64,000 bases of DNA from G963666895 sp963666895 (GCA_963666895.2 CAXXNS010000013.1:80167-144166), one strand, 5' to 3'; counted from the first letter of the stretch, positions 8,608-17,959 are shown. The notes: generated by a model not told the origin, from the sequence alone. Numbers and translations are program-made.

Positions 8608-10495
8608 TTATAGGGCCTTGGCCACGCTTGCGGCCAGCCCGGGGGCGTCCAGGCCGTGGCGGGCCAGGACCTCGTCGTTCCTGCCGCAGCAGGGGATGTC
8701 GGTCAGGCCCAGGTTGGTCACGGTGGCGGTCAGGCCCAGCCGGGCGCAGGCCGCGGCCACCATCTTGCCCTGGCCCGAGTCCACCAAATGGTCGTCCAGG
8801 GTGAATATCCGCTTCATGCCCGAGGCCGTGTCGGCCAGCCAGCCCGGGTCAACCCGGTTTCAGCCAGGGCAGGTTGACCACCTTGAGGGAGATGCCCTGT
8901 TCTTCGAGCAGTCCGGCCGCCAAGTACGCCTGTTGCAGCATGACCGGGCCGTAGCCCAGGAGCACAACGTCGCGCCCGTCGCGCAGCACGCAGCCCTTGC
9001 CCGGTTCCAGGCCGTAGCCCTGGGGCAGGTCGAAGTCGATGACGCAGGGGATGGTGGTCAACCGGACGTAGGTGGAGCCCGGATTCTGCTCCACGGCCCA
9101 GGTCAGGGCCAGCCGGGTCTCGGTCTCGCAGCAGGGCTGGATGCAGGTCATGCCCGGCACCGAGCCCATGAGCGCGATGTCCCGGGACGACTGGTGCGAG
9201 TGGCCCGGCCCGGACGGCAGCACCCCGGCCAGGGACCCGGCGTAGATGATCTTGGTGTGCTCGGTGGCGTTGTTGAAGATCTGCTCGTTCGGCCGGGTGG
9301 ACAGGAAGCAGGAAAAGGAGTGGACCACGGGCAGCTTGCCGGACAGGGCTAGGCCCCCGGCCATGGACACCATGTCCATCTCCGCGATGCCGCATTCCAC
9401 GAACCGGTCGGGATGGGCCTCGCGAAAGGGGATGATGCCGCAGTCCAGGGCCAGGTCGCCGTCCAGGACCACCAGATCCTGGTGCTTGTCGCCCAGGTCC
9501 AGCAGGGTCTGGCCGTAGGCCGGGATGAGCTTCTGGGGGTTGGGCGCGGGCGTTGCGGTTTCGATTTGCGTGGAAATCAACTCGGGCATGGGGATGTCCG
9601 CGGCCCGGCAGGCCGTTTCCAACCCGAGCAACAGTTCGGCCAGGGCCTTTTCATAGGCCTCGGGCGCGATGGCCCCGGAATGATAGGCGTACTGGCCGCC
9701 CGTGGCCTGGGCGTCGAAGTCCTCCATAAAGGATACGCCCTTGCCCTTGATGGTGTCCGCGATGAGCAGCTTGGGCTTGTCCGGGTTGTCGGCCTCCAGC
9801 CCGTCCAGGGTCCGGGCCAGCGCGGCCACGTCGTTGCCTGGGCACCGGGCCGTGGCCCAGCCGAAGGCCGCGAATTTGGCCTCCAGGTCGCCCAGGTCGG
9901 AAACGTCGCTGACCCAGGTGTCGGACTGGATCTTGTTGTGGTCCACGATGGCCGTGATCTCGCCGTAATTCCCGTTCACCGTGGGCTGGAGGGACTCGTA
10001 GATCTGGCCCTCCTGGAGCTCGCCGTCGCCCAGGAGCACGAACACGCGGGCCTTCTTGCCGTCCAGGCGGCGGGCCTTGGCCATGCCCCGGGCCTTGGAG
10101 ATGCCCATGCCCAGGGAGCCGGTGTTGGTGGCCATGCCCGGGGTGCGCACGTCCGGGTGGCCGGGCAGGCCGTCCAGGCGGCGCAGGCGGTGGATGAGGT
10201 CGAAGTCCAGCCGCCCCAGGGCCAGGAGCACGGTGTACAGGGCCGGGGCGTCGTGGCCCTTGGACGAGAAGAACACGTCCTCCGGGTTCATGGCCGACAA
10301 ATGCAGCCAGGCCATGATGTCCAGGGAGCTGAAGCTGGTGCCGATGTGGCCGGATCCGGCCTTCTGGATCATGTACAGGCAGTTGACGCGGCAGGCCTGG
10401 GCGAATGCCGCGGTCTTGGCTTGGGCCGGGGCGTCGGCGTCGCGCAGGGCGGCCAGGGCGGCCAGGGGGATGTATCGGGCCTGGTATTCGGGCAT
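8608..10495 (-). pseudogene. Transketolase, full length but interrupted by a +1 frameshift
   Basis: A one-chain transketolase of about 628 residues, transferring two-carbon ketol units with thiamine diphosphate. The N-terminal half has AGSGHIGTSFSS, SKGHDAPALY and the ThDP motif GDGELQEG (156 onward) with VDHNK. The pyrimidine and C-terminal domains follow through VNLPWLKP. There a surplus G (plus-strand C-run 8853-8855) brings a stop; the remaining residues (starting DPGWLADTASG and running through MKRIFTLDDHLVDSG) continue in the next frame to 8608. Removing one base restores the family sequence. Either a recent mutation or a sequence error. Its start shares one base with the aldehyde dehydrogenase stop (TGATG). 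It sits in a glycan operon, so it is unlikely to be the housekeeping transketolase. Confidence 0.88.
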
Positions 10496-11958
10496 CAGAC
10501 GCGGTCCTTGTGGGTGTGGATGTAGAGGTCCTTGAGTTCGGTGTAGATGTCCACGGCCTCGGTGCCGGGCTCGCGGGAGCCGTTGCCGGACTGGCCCACC
10601 CCGCCGAAGGGCATGTGCGGCTCGGAGCCGAAGGTGCCCGCGTTGACCACGGTCACGCCCGTGGCCGCGCGCTTGCAGAACTCCAGGGCCCGGTCCAGGC
10701 TTTTGGTGTGGATGCAGGCGGACAGGCCGTATTCCGAGTCGTTGGTCAGGTCCAGGGCTTCCTGGAAACCTTGCACCCGGTACAGACAGGTGATGGGGCC
10801 GAACAGCTCGTCCCGGGAGATGGCCGCCTGGGGCGAAGCCCCTTCCAACACTGTCGGAGCCATGTAGAAGCCCTGGGCGTGGTCCGGGTCGGTCAGGCGG
10901 GAGCCGCCGCAGAGCAGGGTTGCCCCGTCCTGCACGGCCTTGTCCACGGCCGCGGCCATGTTGTCCAACTGGCGCTGGTTGATGACCGGCCCCAGGTCGT
11001 TGTCGTTGTCCGGGCCCAGGGTCAGCCTGGCCGTGTGCTCCAGGAAGAGCTTCTTGAATTCGTCGTACACGGAATCGAACACGATGATCCGGCTGGCGGC
11101 CACGCAGCGCTGCCCGGCATTGGAAAAGGCGGACAAAGAGGACCATTTGACCGCCTCGGCCAGGTCCGCGTCGTCGCAGACCACTAGGGCGTTCTTGCCG
11201 CCCAGCTCCAGGGAGACCTTGGCCAGCCGACGACCGCAGATCTCGCCCAGGATGCGGCCCACAGCCGCCGAGCCGGTGAAGGACAGCACGCCCACGTCCG
11301 GGTGCTCGGCCAGGGGCTGTCCGGCCTCGCGGCCCAACCCCTGGACGATGTTCAGCGCGCCGTGGGGCAGTCCGGCCTGGTTGGCGATTTCGCCGGTGAT
11401 CCAGGCCGAGCCCGGGGTGTCCTCGGCCGCCTTGAGCACCACGGAGTTGCCGCAGAGCAGGGCCGGGAAGATCTTCCAGGCCACGTTGGCGATGGGCGTG
11501 TTGGCCGCGATGATCAACCCGGCCACGCCCACGGGCTGGCGCACGGTCAGGGAAAAACGGTTGGCCACGCCGGTCTGGCAGGAGCGGCCGTAGAGGCGCT
11601 GGCCTTCCGAGGCCCAGAACAGCCCCTGCTGGATGGCCGCCCCGGTCTCGCCCAGGGCGTCGTTCATGGACTTGCCGGTCTCCATATGCACGATCTCGGC
11701 GATCTCTTCGCGCCGGGCCTCCATGAGGCGCACCATCTCGTGCAGGACCAGGCCGCGCTGCACGGCCGGGGTCTCGCCCCATCCGGGCTGGGCGGCCTTG
11801 GCGGCCTTGACGGCCGCGTCCACGTCAACGGCCTCGGACGCTGCCAGGGCGCACAGCCCCTTGCCCGTGGCCGGGTCGAGCTTGTCCAGGGCGCGGCCGG
11901 ACAGGGCCGGGACCTCCTTGCCGCCTATCCAGTTGGGGATGGTTTTCGGCAATGGCAT
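10495..11958 (-). CDS. Aldehyde dehydrogenase family protein
   Basis: 487-residue NAD(P)-dependent aldehyde dehydrogenase. SLELGGKNALVV contains the catalytic Glu segment, FSNAGQRCVAASR the catalytic Cys, and ELFGPITCLYRV and MPFGGVGQSGNG the C-terminal family motifs; PVGVAGLIIAANTPIANVAWK is the cofactor-binding start. GGAGG lies four bases before the ATG at 11958, which supports that start over longer frames. Located between the SDR and transketolase genes. It probably oxidises a sugar-derived aldehyde to an acid that the dehydratase or aldolase could use; this is inference. Confidence 0.92.
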   Translation of the reverse strand: MPLPKTIPNWIGGKEVPALSGRALDKLDPATGKGLCALAASEAVDVDAAVKAAKAAQPGWGETPAVQRGLVLHEMVRLMEARREEIAEIVHMETGKSMNDALGETGAAIQQGLFWASEGQRLYGRSCQTGVANRFSLTVRQPVGVAGLIIAANTPIANVAWKIFPALLCGNSVVLKAAEDTPGSAWITGEIANQAGLPHGALNIVQGLGREAGQPLAEHPDVGVLSFTGSAAVGRILGEICGRRLAKVSLELGGKNALVVCDDADLAEAVKWSSLSAFSNAGQRCVAASRIIVFDSVYDEFKKLFLEHTARLTLGPDNDNDLGPVINQRQLDNMAAAVDKAVQDGATLLCGGSRLTDPDHAQGFYMAPTVLEGASPQAAISRDELFGPITCLYRVQGFQEALDLTNDSEYGLSACIHTKSLDRALEFCKRAATGVTVVNAGTFGSEPHMPFGGVGQSGNGSREPGTEAVDIYTELKDLYIHTHKDRV

Positions 11959-12008
11959 GGGCCCTCCTTTGGGTGGTCGGGAATGGTTGCGGAACGGGGC
12001 CGGAAGTC

Positions 12009-12821
12009 CTACCAGGCGGTCCAGCCGCCGTCGAGGACCATGTTGGCCCCTGTCATGTAGGAGGCGGCGTCGGACATGAGAAAGACCACCGCGCCGTCGT
12101 ATTCGTTTTCGCCCGCCATGCGGCGCATGGGCACACGCTCGGCGTAGTTGGACAGGAACTCCTCGTCCTGGTCGTTGAACACGCCGCCGAAGGTCAGGGT
12201 GTTCACCAGCACGCCCTTGTCCGCCCAGTAGGTGGCCAGGTAGCGGGTCAGGTTGAGGATGGCCGACTTGGACACCGAGTAGGCCACGGGCTTGTAGAAG
12301 GTCTCGCCCTTTTGCCGCCGGTATTCGTACAAATCCTGGCAGGGCGAGCCCACGCCGTAGGTGGACGAGATGTTGACGATGGAGCCGCGGCCGGCCTGGG
12401 CCATGGCCGCGCCCAGCACCTGGCAGCACAGGAACACGCCCTTGACGTTGACGGCCATGACCTTGTCGAAGGAGGCCTCGGGATAGGTCTCGAACGGGCC
12501 GTTCTCTTCAATGGGGGCATTGGGCGGCGAGTCCAGGGCGGCGTTGTTGACCAGACCGTACGGCTCGCCCCAGGCGGAGCGCACCTCTTCCAGCCCGGCC
12601 TGCACCGAAGCCTTGTCGGTCACGTCCACCCTGGTGAACAGGGTTTTGCCCTGGCCGGGACGGAATTCGTCCTCCCAGGCCTTGGTCGGCTCGGCCATGT
12701 CGAAGACCGCCACCCGGGCGCCGTGGGTCAGCAGGGCGCGGGTGAAGCTGGTGCCCAGCTGTCCGAGTCCGCCGGTGATGACCACGGTGCGCGCGGCCAG
12801 GTCGAACAGGGGTGAAGCCAT
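12009..12821 (-). CDS. Short-chain dehydrogenase/reductase
   Basis: 270-residue classical SDR. TGGLGQLGTSFTRALL is the glycine-rich NAD(P) site near residue 16, VNNAA follows, and SSTYG with YSVSKSAILNLTRY provide the catalytic Ser-Tyr-Lys. The C-terminus MTGANMVLDGGWTAW is family-typical. It starts nine bases after the NeuB gene and is followed by the aldehyde dehydrogenase. SDRs next to NeuB genes often reduce keto-sugar intermediates; the exact substrate cannot be assigned. Confidence 0.9.
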   Translation of the reverse strand: MASPLFDLAARTVVITGGLGQLGTSFTRALLTHGARVAVFDMAEPTKAWEDEFRPGQGKTLFTRVDVTDKASVQAGLEEVRSAWGEPYGLVNNAALDSPPNAPIEENGPFETYPEASFDKVMAVNVKGVFLCCQVLGAAMAQAGRGSIVNISSTYGVGSPCQDLYEYRRQKGETFYKPVAYSVSKSAILNLTRYLATYWADKGVLVNTLTFGGVFNDQDEEFLSNYAERVPMRRMAGENEYDGAVVFLMSDAASYMTGANMVLDGGWTAW

Positions 12822-12830
12822 GATTCTCCT

Positions 12831-13871
12831 CTATTTGAGGATTTCGTAGCTCAGGTCGGCGTCCTCGGCAAGGTCGACGGTCAGGGTGCGGCCCAGGATG
12901 TTGTCGATTTCATAGGGCGGAATGCCGTCGGCCGGGCACTTGAAGAGCAGGTGCTCGGCGGCCAGCACCGTGCCCGCGGGCAGGTCCGCGGCGGCCACGA
13001 TCTTCTTGCCCATCTTGCGGATGGGGCTGACCTCGACCTCGATGGCCTTCTTGATCCCGTCGCCCATGGCCACGTGGGCCCGGCCCAGGTCGCGCACCAG
13101 GCTGGACAGCCCCTTGGGGGTCAGGGAGAAGGCGTGGTCCGTGCCCTTCCAGGTGCGGTCCAGGGTGAAATGCTTCTCGAAGATGCGGCCGCCCAGGGTG
13201 TAGGCCACCATGGCCATGGCGATGCCGTTCTGGTGGTCGGACAGGCCGACGATGATGCCGGGGAATTCCTTCTTGTAGGTCTCGATGACCTTGAGGTTCA
13301 TGTCCTCGGGCTGGCAGGGATAGGCGGCCGTGCACTGGAGGATGGCCAGCTGGTCGTTGATGGGCATGACGGCCTCGTAGGCCCGGCGCACGTCTTCCAG
13401 GGTGCCGCCGCCCGTGGACAGGATGATGGGCTTGCCCTTTTTGGCCACGTGTTTGAGCAGGGGGATGTGGGTCAGGTCGCCCGAGGCGATCTTGTAGGCG
13501 GGCATGTCGAAGTCGGCCAGGAAGTCGGCCGAATTCATGTCGAAGGCCGTGGCGAAGAAGTCCAGGCCCAGTTCCTTGGCGTATTCCACCAGGGCGGCGT
13601 ACTCCTTTTCCCCGAACTCCAGGAAGTCCCGGTGCGCCCCGTAGGTGGTGGCGAAGGCGTTCTCGGAATTGTAGACCTGCTCGTAGGCCGCCTTGGTGAA
13701 CAGGCGGTGGTTGTCGCGCTTTTGGAGCTTGACCGCGTTGACGCCGCAGTCCTTGGCCACCTCGAACATCTTCTTGCAGACTTCCAGGTCGCCCTGATGG
13801 TTGTTGCCGATCTCGGCCACCACATAGGGGGCGGAGTCCTCGGTGATCAGCGTGTCGTTGATGCGGAACAT
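12831..13871 (-). CDS. N-acetylneuraminate synthase family protein (canonical NeuB type) with SAF domain
   Basis: 346 residues. The barrel shows VVAEIGNNHQGDL (18-29), VKLQK (47-51), YKIASGDLTHIPLL, ILSTGGGTLEDV and the two metal-ligand motifs intact: GLSDHQNG (His213) and FEKHFTLD (His234). A SAF domain occupies the C-terminus from about 285. It should condense PEP with an N-acyl hexosamine-like sugar to form a nonulosonic acid. It heads the SDR-ALDH-transketolase run. A paralogue at 1474-2517 lacks both His ligands. Product identity (Neu5Ac, legionaminic, other) cannot be decided from motifs. Confidence 0.9.
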   Translation of the reverse strand: MFRINDTLITEDSAPYVVAEIGNNHQGDLEVCKKMFEVAKDCGVNAVKLQKRDNHRLFTKAAYEQVYNSENAFATTYGAHRDFLEFGEKEYAALVEYAKELGLDFFATAFDMNSADFLADFDMPAYKIASGDLTHIPLLKHVAKKGKPIILSTGGGTLEDVRRAYEAVMPINDQLAILQCTAAYPCQPEDMNLKVIETYKKEFPGIIVGLSDHQNGIAMAMVAYTLGGRIFEKHFTLDRTWKGTDHAFSLTPKGLSSLVRDLGRAHVAMGDGIKKAIEVEVSPIRKMGKKIVAAADLPAGTVLAAEHLLFKCPADGIPPYEIDNILGRTLTVDLAEDADLSYEILK

Positions 13872-13965
13872 GTTGTCGCCTTTTTATGTCTTGTTTGGGG
13901 CTTCCCGGAGGTGTTCCGGGACCGAAAGCAGGGAGTATCGGATACCGGGGCCGAAGGCAATGCTT

Positions 13966-15018
13966 TTATGGATGTTCCCGCAGCATGGCCGTTAAGCGCC
14001 GGGCCACCTCCTCGGGCTCGATGGCCTTGAGGCAGTCCAGGGTGCCCGTGGGGCAGACGTTCTTGTTGCACTTGCGGCAGGGGACCCGTTTGTCGATGTT
14101 GCCGTGTTCCGGGGACGGGAAATTCCAGGCCGTGTTGCCGTTGGACCCCACCAGCACCAGGGAAGGCACGCCCAGGGCCACGGCCATGTGCCGGGGGGCC
14201 GAGCAGTTGCCCACCAGCAGGCTGCTTTGGGCGATGATGGCCATGGTCCGGCGCAGGCTGGGCGGCTCGTCCGGGGGCAGGATGCAGCGGTCCGAGGCCG
14301 GGCATTGCTCCAGGATGGCTTGCACCTGGTCCCGTTCGCCCGGGCCGTGCAGCAGGTAGAATTTGAGGTCCGGGCGTTCCTGCGCGGCCATGCCCAGGGC
14401 CACGGCGTAGCCCTCGGGGAACCAGCGCCGAGTGTCGCTCCAATGGGTGGCGTCCACGGCCACCAGGGTCTCGCCCGGCCCAAGGCCCGAGTCCCGGAGG
14501 TGCTCTTTGGCCCAGGCGGTCTCGGTGTGGTGCAGGAACAGGCGGGGACGGTTCTCCGTGGACCAGTGCAGGCCCAGGGGCTCGAGCACCCCGGCCTTGA
14601 TCTTGCCCGCGTAGCCGCCCTTGGCCGGGGCGTGGCTGAAATGGGTGTAGAACAGCCGCCGGAAGCCCCTGGCCTGGGCGGTCAGCCGCACCGGGGCCCG
14701 GGAGAAGAGCATGGCCCAGCGGGCGCGGGGCAGTTGCTGGAAGTCCACGGCCAGGTCGAATCCCTGGCGGCTCAGTCCGGAGTGGGTGCGCAGGTCGCCG
14801 GGGCCGTGCGGGTTCTTCACGGTCCAGATCCGGTCCAGGCGCGGGTTGTGCTCCAGCACCGGGGCGCACTTGGCCTCGGTCAGGAAGTGAATCTCCGCCC
14901 CGGGCCAGCGCTCGGCCAGCATTTCCACGCACAGGGTGGAGATGATCACGTCTCCGATCTGCCGCAGCTGGCAGACCAGGATGCGCTTGGGATCGAGTCG
15001 GGACAGGTCTTTGCTCAT
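13966..15018 (-). CDS. Glycosyltransferase family 9 (heptosyltransferase-like)
   Basis: 350-residue GT9 protein, the family that adds heptose to the LPS core. RILVCQLRQIGDVIISTLCVE near the N-terminus, VAVDATHWSDTRRWFPEGYA mid-protein, and LLVGNCSAPRHMAVALGVPSL in the donor domain are typical. Four Cys near the C-terminus (CRKCNKNVCPTGTLDC) form a cluster like that in some GT9 enzymes and could bind a metal. It lies 27 bases downstream of the GT4 gene. Likely role is lipid A-core or surface-glycan assembly; acceptor unknown. Confidence 0.88.
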   Translation of the reverse strand: MSKDLSRLDPKRILVCQLRQIGDVIISTLCVEMLAERWPGAEIHFLTEAKCAPVLEHNPRLDRIWTVKNPHGPGDLRTHSGLSRQGFDLAVDFQQLPRARWAMLFSRAPVRLTAQARGFRRLFYTHFSHAPAKGGYAGKIKAGVLEPLGLHWSTENRPRLFLHHTETAWAKEHLRDSGLGPGETLVAVDATHWSDTRRWFPEGYAVALGMAAQERPDLKFYLLHGPGERDQVQAILEQCPASDRCILPPDEPPSLRRTMAIIAQSSLLVGNCSAPRHMAVALGVPSLVLVGSNGNTAWNFPSPEHGNIDKRVPCRKCNKNVCPTGTLDCLKAIEPEEVARRLTAMLREHP

Positions 15019-15045
15019 TGCGGGGTTGTTGGGCTCATGGCGAGG

Positions 15046-16230
15046 TTACTGGCCGGTCAGGCGGCGGTACAGGGCTTCGTATCGGGCGGCCACCTGTTTC
15101 CAGTCGAAGGCCTCGGCGGCGTGGCGCGCGGTCTGGGACATGCGGTCGCGCTGGTCGGCGTCCGCGATCAGGATGCCCAAGTTGTGAACCATCGCCTCGA
15201 TGTCGTCAACAGGGCTGACAAGCCCCGCGCCCCGGGGCACGACCTCGCCGCAGCCCGGCGCGTCGGTGGTGACGGCGGGCAGCCCGGCGGCCAATCCCTC
15301 GGCGATGACCCGGGAGAAGCCCTCCAGCCTGGACGGCAGCACGAAGATGTCCGCGGCCGCGTACAGGTCCACCAGCCCTTCCACGGGCAGCTGGATGCGG
15401 CCGGGATCAAAGTCCTTGCCCGACACGGACAAGGGCGGCAGGGGCCGGACCACCCCGGCCAGGCCCAGCCGGTCGATCTCGGGGACCAGGGTCTCGGTGC
15501 CGCCGCCCACCACCAGCCAGATGAAGGCGTGGCCCCGCTCGAGCAGCTCGGCGGCCATGTGCGGGATGGAGGCGAAGCCCTTCTTGGGATGGTTGCGGCC
15601 CACGGTGAGCAGCAAGGGGATGTGCTTGGAGACCTTCAGTCCCTTGCGGATGGCCGCCCGGTCCCTCGGCCGGGACAGGCGCTCGTGGTCCACCCCGTTG
15701 GGGATGGGCACGATACGCTCGGCCGGCGCGCCCAGCTCGGCGAAGAGCCGGGCCAGGGAGTCGGTCATGGCCACGCAGGCGTCCATGTCGGCCACGATGC
15801 GGCGCACGGCCCTGTCCCTGGCCGGATCGCGGCGCAGGCCGTAGCCCAGGGATTCGTCCACCTGGATGTCCTCGCCGTAGGAACGGAGCACCCGGGGAGC
15901 CAGGCCCTTGAGTCCCTCCGAGACCAGCCCCTCGGGCCAGGCGCCCATGACCTGCCAGACATGGTAGCCGTGGCGGCGTTGTTCCCGGACCAGGTGGGAC
16001 TGGAGTCGGCCCGGGGCGCGCTTGAGCAGGAAGTGCGTGCCCTTGGCCAGGGGGAGGACCGCGAATGGCATGGACCTGTAGAAGGAGCGCCAGTTGGCCA
16101 CCTCCCTGGAGGGCAGGTACAGGGTCACGTCGTGGCCCAGCCCGGCCAGGGCGGCGTGCAGGTTGTAGGTGAAGATTTCGTAGCCCCCCGGCTTGGCCAG
16201 GGACTCGAAGATGATTCCGGCGATTTTCAT
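15046..16230 (-). CDS. Glycosyltransferase family 4
   Basis: 394-residue GT4 protein. PGGYEIFTYNLHAALAGLGH is the acceptor-side N-terminus, LLLTVGRNHPKKGF opens the donor domain, and LPSRLEGFSRVIAEGLAAGLPAV is the EX7E-type region. The start at 16230 (MKIAGII) is preferred because it places the first beta strand at residue 2; an in-frame ATG at 16257 would add nine residues of low family similarity. It heads the minus-strand glycan arm. Specificity cannot be read. Confidence 0.88.
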   Translation of the reverse strand: MKIAGIIFESLAKPGGYEIFTYNLHAALAGLGHDVTLYLPSREVANWRSFYRSMPFAVLPLAKGTHFLLKRAPGRLQSHLVREQRRHGYHVWQVMGAWPEGLVSEGLKGLAPRVLRSYGEDIQVDESLGYGLRRDPARDRAVRRIVADMDACVAMTDSLARLFAELGAPAERIVPIPNGVDHERLSRPRDRAAIRKGLKVSKHIPLLLTVGRNHPKKGFASIPHMAAELLERGHAFIWLVVGGGTETLVPEIDRLGLAGVVRPLPPLSVSGKDFDPGRIQLPVEGLVDLYAAADIFVLPSRLEGFSRVIAEGLAAGLPAVTTDAPGCGEVVPRGAGLVSPVDDIEAMVHNLGILIADADQRDRMSQTARHAAEAFDWKQVAARYEALYRRLTGQ

Positions 16231-16294
16231 AGGGATACCCGTGCCCAAGTACGCCAAAGCGCCCGCCTTGTCGAATGGCGAGGGTCCGGAAAAA

Positions 16295-16792
16295 TCAGTT
16301 CCGGCTGTCGCCCACGGCCCCCTGCCGGGCGATGCGGGACAGTTCGCCCAGGGCCAGGTTGCAGGCCTGGCAGGCCAGCAGGATGTCCAGGCACTGCTCG
16401 GGGTCCGCGGCCTCGCCGTCTTTGGACGCCCGCACGGTCCGGCCGAGCTCGTCCAGGAGGCGGCGCAGCTGGTCGAGCAGGGCGGCGAAGTGGTCCGGGG
16501 TGGGGGCGGGGCAGTCCTCCTCGCGGAGCAGGGAGGGCACCGGCGTGACCATGCAGCCCATGAGCGCGGCCATGTGCTCCAGGGGGGAGATGTCCTTGAG
16601 CATCCGCATGACCCGGATCAGGTCCAGGGCGCCCAGCTTGGCCGTGCCCGTGTGGTTGGGATTGATCTCGTTGTACAGGGTGGAGGGGCGCTTGCCCAGG
16701 ACGTTGGCCAGGTCCTCCACGGACACGTCCCCGCGGCGCAGGACCACGGTCTGCACGACGGTGATGAGTTCCTTGAGTTCGTTTTCTTCCAT
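16295..16792 (-). CDS. Phage CII-like DNA-binding regulator
   Basis: 165 residues. The segment VSVEDLANVLGKRPSTLYNE with INPNHTGTAKLGALDLIRVM matches the phage regulatory CII-like family: a helix-turn-helix followed by the Asn-Pro-xx-xx-Lys-Leu-Gly stretch. ATG 16792 is chosen because GGGGGA lies eight bases upstream; an ATG at 16825 would add 11 residues. The rest is helical with no recognised ligand domain. No phage genes surround it, so it is probably a domesticated regulator, perhaps of the adjacent glycan or sulfur genes. Target unknown. Confidence 0.7.
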   Translation of the reverse strand: MEENELKELITVVQTVVLRRGDVSVEDLANVLGKRPSTLYNEINPNHTGTAKLGALDLIRVMRMLKDISPLEHMAALMGCMVTPVPSLLREEDCPAPTPDHFAALLDQLRRLLDELGRTVRASKDGEAADPEQCLDILLACQACNLALGELSRIARQGAVGDSRN

Positions 16793-16886
16793 GACTGCTT
16801 CCCCCGTGTTGGTTCGGTCGGTCATGTTTTCGATTCGGCAGCCTATCCCATGCGGCCGGGGATGTGAATGGGGTGAGCCTCGGGCC

Positions 16887-17444
16887 TCAGGCTCCGAACA
16901 GCTCAAGGACCACGAATACGGCCCCGACGATCCCGGCCGTCAGGCCGATGGCGGGCCAGGTCCGCAGGCCGAGCACCTCCGGCAGGGTGATGTCGCCCAT
17001 GTCGCCCCACTGGAGCAGCCGCTTCGGGATGCGGTGCTGGACGTGGGCGAACAGGGCCACCCCGGCCATGATGCCCGGCACCCCGCCGAACAGGGCGTCC
17101 AGGGAGCCCTGGGCTGAGGCGGCCAGGGCCGTGCCCGGGCAGTAGCCCAGGATGCCGAAGCCCGCGCCGAAGATCAGGCCGCCCAGCACCGTGGTGCCCA
17201 CGGTCCCGGACTTGGGCGCGAACCGGGCCAGACCCTTGTCGCGCAGGAAGTGCACCCCGACCATGCCCACCACCGAGGCCGAGAGCACGACCTTGGCCAC
17301 GGTCCAGTCAGTGAGGAGCAGTTGCCCGGCGATGACCTGGTAGTCCGTGGCCCCGCTCTTGTGCAGCAGGACGCCGAAGGCCGCTCCGAAGATCAGGGCC
17401 AGGACGCCCTGAATCTTTTTGTTGCTGTGCAGGCTGTCGAGCAT
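16887..17444 (-). CDS. YeeE/YedE-family sulfur-compound transporter, second half-protein
   Basis: 185-residue membrane protein with about four to five hydrophobic helices. YeeE/YedE (TsuA) proteins carry thiosulfate or other small sulfur compounds through the inner membrane using conserved Cys. Here GFGILGYCPGTALAASAQGS holds the family CPGTAL Cys. The usual YedE protein is about twice this length; the missing half is the upstream gene (17456-17953), so they likely form one two-subunit transporter. Co-oriented with the MBL-rhodanese gene. Confidence 0.88.
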   Translation of the reverse strand: MLDSLHSNKKIQGVLALIFGAAFGVLLHKSGATDYQVIAGQLLLTDWTVAKVVLSASVVGMVGVHFLRDKGLARFAPKSGTVGTTVLGGLIFGAGFGILGYCPGTALAASAQGSLDALFGGVPGIMAGVALFAHVQHRIPKRLLQWGDMGDITLPEVLGLRTWPAIGLTAGIVGAVFVVLELFGA

Positions 17445-17455
17445 GGCCGCCTCCC

Positions 17456-17953
17456 TCAGTACACCAGCCGGATGGACAGCATGCCCCCGGCGAAGAAGCA
17501 GCCCACGGCCAGCCAACTGGCCGCGGTCATCTGCATGGTGCCGCTGATGCCGTGGCCGCTGGTGCAGCCCCCGGCCAGGCGGGCCCCGAACCCGGCCAGC
17601 ACGCCCCCGGCGAATGCCGTGACCCAGCGCACCAGGACCGAGGGGCTGACCGCCTGGGCCCACAGCCCGGGCACGGCCTTCCAGGCGAAGTCCCCGGAGG
17701 CCAGGGCCGAGATCAGGGCTCCGAGCACGATGCCGACCACGAAGAGCCAGCCCCAGTCGAGGAAGGGCATGTTCTTGGCGTAGTAAGGGTTGTCCTCCAC
17801 TTTGGCCCCGGCCGCGCGCTCGATCATCCCGGCCGTCTGGACGTAGGCCGTGGACACGCCGATGCGCTGGTCCGAGAACAGGAAGGTCAGCCAGGAGAGC
17901 ACGCCCATGAGCCCTCCGGCCAGGTACGGGGACCAGCGCGCGGCGTCCAGCAT
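17456..17953 (-). CDS. YeeE/YedE-family sulfur-compound transporter, first half-protein
   Basis: 165-residue integral membrane protein; ARLAGGCTSGHGISGTMQM carries the conserved GGCTSGHGISG Cys motif of YedE/YeeE transporters. It pairs with the half-protein immediately downstream (11-base gap) and follows the MBL-rhodanese gene after six bases. Together they suggest uptake of thiosulfate, sulfide or another sulfane-sulfur compound followed by handling in the cytoplasm. A segment rich in polar residues (AAGAKVEDNPYYAKNMPF) separates two helices and may be a loop. Confidence 0.88.
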   Translation of the reverse strand: MLDAARWSPYLAGGLMGVLSWLTFLFSDQRIGVSTAYVQTAGMIERAAGAKVEDNPYYAKNMPFLDWGWLFVVGIVLGALISALASGDFAWKAVPGLWAQAVSPSVLVRWVTAFAGGVLAGFGARLAGGCTSGHGISGTMQMTAASWLAVGCFFAGGMLSIRLVY

Positions 17954-17959
17954 GGCCGT

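Noticed and set aside
8608..8817. Separate small gene MKRIFTLDDH...
   Set aside because: It is the C-terminal end of transketolase in the shifted frame; there is no ribosome site and the join needs only one base removed.
16295..16792. Prophage remnant suggested by the CII-like regulator
   Set aside because: No integrase, phage structural genes, attachment repeats or composition change in its surroundings; the neighbours are metabolic genes on the same strand.
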